Part shown: one piece after another, positions 15,215 to 19,595 of the stretch
How the letters are laid out: each line of letters begins with the position of its first letter
How positions within the stretch are numbered: the stretch's first letter is position 1
Source: CAJXJP01 sp034111025
GTDB lineage: Bacteria; Patescibacteriota; Gracilibacteria; BD1-5; UBA6164
Reading direction: 5' to 3'
NCBI GenBank assembly: GCA_034111025.1
Contig: JAWUYB010000053.1
Coordinates: 1 to 19,595, forward strand
DNA length: 19,595 nt
The notes under the pieces: generated by a model
What the model was told of the DNA's origin: nothing
Databases searched by the model: none
The model's input: the letters and a program-made list of their open reading frames with translations, nothing else
Translations under genes and position numbers: made by a program

Positions 15215-16556
15215 ATTTTCCTATAAATCTTTTTACTGCGTCTAATGCTGGAATTCTAGAAGCATTTTCCATTGGAGGAACAGTGATTTGGAGAATATCT
15301 TTATAGTGTTTTTTGATATACATATAATCTTTTCTCAAAATCTTATAGTCTTTATGTTCAATTTTTATTACTCAGACTTTTTCAAAACCATCTTTTGTAA
15401 GACCTATTTCTTTCCCAATAGCACTTTCATGAGTTTCAATAAGATAAGTACATTCTCTTTTTGAAATTTTATCAAGAAGTTTTTGATTATAACCATTTAA
15501 TATACCTTTTTTATGAGCATAGATATTGATTCACATAACATTATTCTTAATTTTACCAGGTTTTAATTCTGGATGAACGATAAATTCATAGAGATTTAAA
15601 TCATATGCTTTGAGCATCAGTTCTAATCTTCAACCTCAAATTCTCCCATTAAGTTCAATAGTTTTTAATTCCCCTTTTGAATTTACTTTGAATTCATGAT
15701 GTACAAAAATATTTTTTATACCCGTAGCTTTTACTGTAGAATTAACAAAAGTTTTTACTCTTTTTCATTTGAAGTCTTCTTCAGTTTTTTCAGTTGAAAT
15801 TCTTGCTGTACAACAATAATCACTGAAACCAAAATCAGTACCTATCTTTACTTTCATTGGTTTTGATAGGAATGTATTTCCCTCTTGATCTACAAAATAG
15901 TCAATTGAATAGAGCTTTCAATCTATAAATTCCTCAACTATAAGTTCATGAGTATCTATACCTTTACTTTTTAATCTATCATGAAATTCTTGATATGTAT
16001 CCATATAAATATCATAATCTTTTCTATTACATATTTTACCAACTCATGAACTTTGAACTCCATCAACAGGTTTAATAATATAAGGATATCATACTTTTTC
16101 TTCTATTTCTTTAGGATCAAGTTGATCATGTTCACCATTTAAAAACTTAATACCTAATTCTGGATTATGTTGTTTTATTAATTCTCTTTGTAAATGTTTA
16201 TCTCTGAATATATTTTGATGTTCTGATACACTTTGTCCAAGTGTTTGTTTTAATTCATCAGTTAAATTTATAAGAATTTCTAAAGGGGTTGATACAAATT
16301 TTATATTATATTCTTTTTGGTATTCTAATAATTTTTCTTTTAATTCTTCTTTATTTGAATAATGACAAAATAATATCCCAAATTTATGTAACTTGTTAAT
16401 TAAGTCGATATATTCGATTTCATCACCTTTATAACAGATGATATTTTTCATTCCATATTTTTCACTTAGTGATTCTATGGCATCTATTTCTACTGAAAAA
16501 AGATCGCTTTTCATCCTCATTTTAGTCATGACGTGAACTATAGCTTGCTTCTCCAT
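15213..16556 (-). CDS. ATP-grasp carboxylate-amine ligase
   Basis: 447 codons from ATG 16556 to TAA at 15213-15215 with TGA as Gly. Residues 1-130 look like a pre-ATP-grasp region plus linker. A Y-P-Y-I-I-K-P-V-D-G-V-Q-S-S-G-V segment near residue 160-175 supplies the nucleotide-binding Lys and Gly-rich loop. Next come V-E-E-F-I-D-G-K-L-Y-S-I-D-Y-F-V, then H-H-E-F-K-V and the metal-binding I-E-L-N-G-R-I-G-G-G around Glu301 and Asn303. This is the ATP-grasp fold that joins a carboxylate to an amine through an acyl phosphate; the family covers peptide, polyglutamate and dipeptide ligases, and the substrate cannot be told. It faces the DUF1704-FGase pair tail to tail and lies downstream of rsmA on the same strand, 120 bases apart. 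Confidence 0.8.
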
Positions 16557-16577
16557 ATATTTAGATTAATTATAAAT

Positions 16578-16607
16578 GAATATTTTTAATATTTATTAAA
16601 AATATTC
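16578..16607. terminator. Perfect hairpin upstream of the ATP-grasp gene
   Basis: 14-bp arms GAATATTTTTAATA / TATTAAAAATATTC with a TT loop, 22 bases before the ATP-grasp start and 70 bases after the rsmA stop. No T-run follows on the minus strand, so it may be a terminator for rsmA, an operator, or an mRNA 5' stabiliser of the ligase gene. Confidence 0.4.
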
Positions 16608-16670
16608 CTCATTTTTTCTTCTGAAACCGTATTATAGAAATAAATCTATAAAAGTAAACTTTTTGTTGTT

Positions 16671-16703
16671 AAAAAATTAGATTATTGCCTTATTTAAGGC
16701 AAT
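16671..16703 (-). terminator. Terminator overlapping the rsmA 3' end
   Basis: On the minus strand ATTGCCTTA-AA-TAAGGCAAT (16703-16684) lies within the last codons of rsmA, followed 7 bases later, just past the stop, by TTTTTT. The stem is the GC-richest hairpin locally. The 7-base gap to the U-run is longer than usual. Confidence 0.5.
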
Positions 16704-17489
16704 CCATAGCACTATATCTAAGTCTTCTCATCTTGTATTTTCTCATAACTCTAATTTTTCAAATACTTGAGTCACTATTTCTTTAGAGAATCCACCTTTT
16801 ATAAGATTTTTAGATAGTTTTTTTCTTGGTTCAGCAAAACCAATTTTAATGAGTTTTAAGAACTCTTCGTCATTTATATGATTGTAATTATCATGTGATT
16901 CAAACATTAATACACTCGACTCTATTTTTGGGGCTGGAACGAAACATTCTTTCGGAACTTTTATTATTTCTGATACAAAACACTTTTTTTCAATAAACAG
17001 AGATAATACACTCGATTTATTTTTCCCTTTTCATAATATTTTTTGACCAACATCATCCTGCATCAAAATAATCATATAACTCGGTTTTATTCCTGTTTCA
17101 TATAAAAAATGACGAAGTATAGGAGATGTTATATAATATGGTATATTTGCAATAACATCGTATTTAGTGAAATCGGGCATATATTTTAATATATCTATAT
17201 GTTTGATTTCCATTTTAGTTTGCCCTATCTGGAAGTCATTTGTTTCTATTCTTTTATTTAAAATAGCCACCATATCAGTATCTAATTCTACTAAATCCAG
17301 ATTTTTAGGCTCTTGTAATAGTATTTTTTCTGTTAATGCTCAATAACCTGGTCATACTTCGACTATATTATTTCATCTCACTTCTATCGTATTTGCAATT
17401 TCTTCTAAGATAAAATCATCTTGTAAAAAATTTTGACCTAGTGCTTTTTTGGCACGAACTTTAAAACGTTTTAATATTTCTTGACTCAC
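16677..17489 (-). CDS. rsmA: 16S rRNA (adenine(1518)-N(6)/adenine(1519)-N(6))-dimethyltransferase
   Basis: 270 codons from GTG 17489 to TAA at 16677-16679. RsmA/KsgA dimethylates two adjacent adenines near the 3' end of 16S rRNA and acts as a late 30S assembly check. R-A-K-K-A-L-G-Q-N-F-L (12-22) is the family start. SAM motif I is I-V-E-V-G-P-G-Y-G-A-L-T with G46 and G50 both encoded by TGA, which would be impossible as Trp. The catalytic N-I-P-Y-Y motif lies near residue 113 and V-P-A-P-K-I-E-S-S-V follows. GTG is chosen because an in-frame TAA lies two codons before it and it leaves a normal N-terminus. The last codons form the terminator stem. Confidence 0.95.
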
Positions 17490-17571
17490 TTGTTTTTCTT
17501 ATGTGCTATTAAGAGGATTCTACTCACTAATATGTTTTTTCCAATATTTTATATATAATTAATGATCAATA

Positions 17572-17613
17572 TTTTATTGATTATTATCAGTGTTTTATTG
17601 ATTATTATCAGTG
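17572..17613. repeat. Perfect 21-base tandem duplication
   Basis: TTTTATTGATTATTATCAGTG occurs twice in a row (17572-17592 and 17593-17613), followed by a T7 run. It lies between rsmA and the surface-protein gene, 49 bases ahead of the latter's -35. It may be a regulator-binding site or simple slippage. Confidence 0.8.
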
Positions 17614-17661
17614 TTTTTTTGAAGAGCTTAATACAATATTAAATAAAAGTAGGTCTATTTT

Positions 17662-17691
17662 TTGACATATATTTAAATATTGTGGTAAAAT
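17662..17691 (+). promoter_or_regulatory. Strong promoter of the secreted surface protein
   Basis: TTGACA (17662-17667), 18-base spacer ending TGTGG, TAAAAT (17686-17691). The predicted start near 17698 gives a leader of about 60 bases. Confidence 0.75.
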
Positions 17692-17701
17692 AAAAATACA
17701 A

Positions 17702-17726
17702 CAGAGAAAACAAATTATTTTTTCTG
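17702..17726 (+). promoter_or_regulatory. 5'-terminal hairpin in the surface-protein leader
   Basis: Arms CAGAGAAAA (17702-17710) and TTTTTTCTG (17718-17726, one G-U pair) with loop CAAATTA. It begins a few bases after the predicted transcription start, where such hairpins protect abundant mRNAs from 5'-end decay. Confidence 0.5.
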
Positions 17727-17757
17727 CTATATTTTATTTCATTACTATTATAATAGA

Positions 17758-18429
17758 ATGATAAAAACAAAAATAAAAAAAGTTCTTGCAGCTACTGCAA
17801 TTGCTGCTTTAGCAACTACACAGTTTGCTAACGTATTTGCTGCATCGAATATTGGTACAGGTTCTGTAACAGGGGATATTTCTTTTGATACAAATATTAT
17901 ATGGGATGATGCATTCCCAGGTTCTGCTACTGGTACAGTTACTGGTATTGTGGTGAAAGCTCAAGTGTTACCTACTTTAAATATGGTTATTTCTGATAAA
18001 GAAATTGATCTTGGAGTATTAACTGCTGGAACTCCTTCAACAGGAACATTAGATATCGAAGTTGGTACGAATGCTGCTAACGGTGTTACAATTAGAGTAA
18101 AATCTGCAAGTGGTGGTTTAACTAACACTTCTGACAATGCTCTACAAATTAATAACGCATTAACAGATGGTTCACAAGAAAACTATACATTTGCATCTAC
18201 TGCTAACGCAATTGATTCAACTGTTACAGGTTTTGTAACTACTGGTGATTTAGCTTCTACTGAAGTTGTTGATTCTAGTGAATTAATAATTTACGATACT
18301 AATAAACCAGAAATCTCTGATGGAACAGATGCTGATGTAACTTTCACAGTTAGTGCTACATCAAATGCACAAACACCAGCAGGTAATTATCAAGATACTT
18401 TAGACTTTACTGTTATTGGTAACTTCTAA
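17758..18429 (+). CDS. Secreted surface protein, Thr/Ala/Gly-rich, probably abundant
   Basis: 223 codons, ATG 17758 to TAA at 18427. A clear Sec signal peptide (M-I-K-T-K-I-K-K, hydrophobic A/T core, cleavage after A-N-V-F-A, about residue 28) is followed by a beta-rich, T/S/G/N/D-rich mature protein without Cys. Patterns such as E-I-D-L-G-V-L-T-A-G-T and T-P-A-G-N-Y-Q-D-T-L-D-F-T-V resemble the beta-sandwich end (T-P-A-G-x-Y-x-D-T-L-T-F-T-V) of secreted WxL- or fimbrial-type proteins; a firm family is not assigned. The strong promoter, leader hairpin and strong terminator suggest high expression, and no TGA occurs despite many glycines. It could be an S-layer or pilus-like subunit. GC-richer coding than its neighbours fits strong codon selection. 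Confidence 0.85.
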   Translation: MIKTKIKKVLAATAIAALATTQFANVFAASNIGTGSVTGDISFDTNIIWDDAFPGSATGTVTGIVVKAQVLPTLNMVISDKEIDLGVLTAGTPSTGTLDIEVGTNAANGVTIRVKSASGGLTNTSDNALQINNALTDGSQENYTFASTANAIDSTVTGFVTTGDLASTEVVDSSELIIYDTNKPEISDGTDADVTFTVSATSNAQTPAGNYQDTLDFTVIGNF

Positions 18430-18447
18430 TAGCTCATCTTATGAGAA

Positions 18448-18480
18448 AAAAAAAGAACAAGTTTAACTTGTTCTTTTTTT
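18448..18480. terminator. Bidirectional terminator between surface-protein genes
   Basis: A perfect 16-bp stem (A7-GAACAAGTT / AACTTGTTC-T7) around a single T, 18 bases after the surface-protein stop and 16 bases before the stop of the convergent MAM-like gene. Confidence 0.9.
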
Positions 18481-18495
18481 ATATTTAAAATTTCA

Positions 18496-19536
18496 CTAAA
18501 TACTTGTGATGATAATATTATCAATTGATAAGTCTCATGTATAATTTGCTCATGAAGTATAGAAGAATCTTATTTTTTCAACATTATAAGATATAAGGTC
18601 AATATTTCATGTATTTAACCAAGCATCTGCCTGTACTGTTTGTTGCTGACCTGCTATAGTATATATATCAGTCCATGCTCCTCAGTAATATGTTTGTACA
18701 ATAAGTGTTCACATATCTACTCCAAACATATGATAATCAAATGAAATATTTTGTGCATTCCTGAAATTATCTGTTTCAACTGCAAATGTCATACTAGGGA
18801 AATTTGGATTACTCGTTTCTGTATAAATATAATAAGAACCTGCTGCTGGATTATTAGGTCAAGTCGATCCTGAGGGAGTTCCTCATGTAGTTGGAGTAAA
18901 ACTGACATTTGCTGTTAATCCAGTAACTGCTGTCCAGTTCCCTAATGTATTCGTTTCAAATGTTTCAGTGTATGTTCCAGCTAGCCCAGCTCAAATAATA
19001 GGTCAGACATTATATAATCAATTACCATTTCAAGCCCAAAGAGTATTTAATACTCAGCCGTTAGATACGACTAAATTATAAGTTACTTCATTAGTTCATG
19101 ATGTTACATTCGCTTGAATCTGAGTTGGAGAAATAGGAGTAGTTGTATTAACTGTTCCATCAAAACCTGGAATAAGTAAAGTTGAACTTGGTGTGAAATT
19201 TATTCAATCAAGAGTAATATTCTGAGTTTGAGAAGGACTCATATTAATTAATGTGCTTGTTGTAATAAATGGAGTACTACTTCCTCATCCTCATAGAGAA
19301 TTTACTGTTACTTCTGATCCTGAATATGTAAGATTAATGTTGGTTCCCGATTTTAAATCTGAAAGCCCAATTTTATTTTGTAACTCTGCAATTAATTCAT
19401 TCCATTTAGTCAGATTTAGTAAATCTCAATTTTCTGCAATTAATCAATTCCAAGCTAGAACAAATCATAATGAACCTCAGAATACAAGAAATGTAATTAT
19501 CAGTCTTTTGAAGATATTTTTCATATTTTTTTTCAT
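18496..19536 (-). CDS. Secreted protein with IPT-like and MAM-like domains
   Basis: 346 codons from ATG 19536 to TAG at 18496-18498 with TGA as Gly. The N-terminus (M-K-K-N-M-K-N-I-F-K-R, then a hydrophobic stretch ending L-G-F-V-L-A-W-N) is a signal peptide or anchor, and a soluble helix (W-N-E-L-I-A-E-L-Q-N-K-I) follows. Residues about 90-165 look like an IPT/TIG-type beta domain (I-T-L-D-G-I-N-F-T-P-S-S-T). The C-terminal 150 residues match a MAM/jelly-roll fold: I-S-F-D-Y-H-M-F-G-V-D-M-G-T-L-I-V-Q-T, a Trp-containing strand, K-I-R-F-F-Y-T-S-G and D-L-S-I-D-N-I-I-I. MAM domains mediate adhesion. A second Met at 19524 is an alternative start. It converges on the surface protein at 17758; both are exported, so they may work at the same surface. 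Confidence 0.8.
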
Positions 19537-19559
19537 AAAATAATTTCTTTATATATTAC

Positions 19560-19577
19560 AAAAAAAAAAAAAAAAAA
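19560..19577. repeat. Homopolymer run A18 near contig end
   Basis: Eighteen consecutive A followed by AT-only sequence to the end of the window. It lies in the probable promoter region of the MAM-like gene. The exact length may be a sequencing or assembly artefact. Confidence 0.8.
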
Positions 19578-19595
19578 TTAAATAATTTTTTTTAA

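Noticed and set aside
16677..17489. Mycoplasma-type code 4 (UGA = Trp)
   Set aside because: It would turn the G-P-G-Y-G SAM motif of RsmA into W-P-G-Y-W, and the tRNA-Trp present has a CCA anticodon.
17572..17613. CRISPR array start
   Set aside because: Two abutting 21-base copies without spacers, and no cas genes nearby.
19253..19543. 96-codon plus-strand frame at the right end
   Set aside because: Antisense to the MAM-like gene, which has a signal peptide and domain motifs on the minus strand.

Overview
The window is AT-rich bacterial DNA that reads correctly only if UGA is translated as glycine (genetic code 25). With the standard code, lepA, rsmA, rpsA and most other genes break into short pieces. 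Every break is an in-frame TGA, and several fall on invariant glycines, for example both outer glycines of the G-P-G-Y-G SAM-binding motif of RsmA (TGA CCA GGT TAT TGA). Together with very low GC, absence of Shine-Dalgarno sequences and small genes, this points to a Patescibacteria/CPR member of the Absconditabacteria (SR1) or Gracilibacteria (BD1-5) type. The two cannot be told apart here. Both window ends look like contig ends: a gene is cut at base 1, and a run of 18 A lies near the right end.

Layout. 1-919: start of a secreted G8-like/beta-rich surface protein (-). 920-1646: non-coding, with two strong hairpins and a possible gene remnant. 1647-5635: accessory block on the minus strand with an AlbA_2/HATPase protein, an Mrr-type nuclease with an HRDC domain, and a RhuM-family protein. 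The RhuM gene is bracketed by a duplicated tRNA-Trp 3' end plus terminator, which suggests insertion at a tRNA gene. 5743-9135: translation operon (-) rpsA, rpsB, a small membrane protein, tsf, tRNA-Trp. 9136-9965: rpsA leader, decayed reading frames and a 38-codon unit with its own terminator. 9966-12150: tRNA-His and lepA (-), each with a near-consensus promoter.

12378-16556 is the most unusual locus. A DUF1704/MATCAP-like metallopeptidase and an N-formylglutamate amidohydrolase-like protein (+) converge on an ATP-grasp ligase (-) across a shared bidirectional terminator. Together they look like a build-and-trim system for amide or peptide bonds; the substrate is unknown. rsmA (-) follows. 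At the right end a secreted, probably abundant surface protein (+) with a strong promoter converges on a secreted MAM-like protein (-).

Genes expected to be highly expressed (tsf, rpsB, the 17758 surface protein) contain no UGA codon and rpsA has two, while the other long genes use UGA for much of their glycine. UGA-Gly decoding therefore seems to be avoided where translation demand is high.
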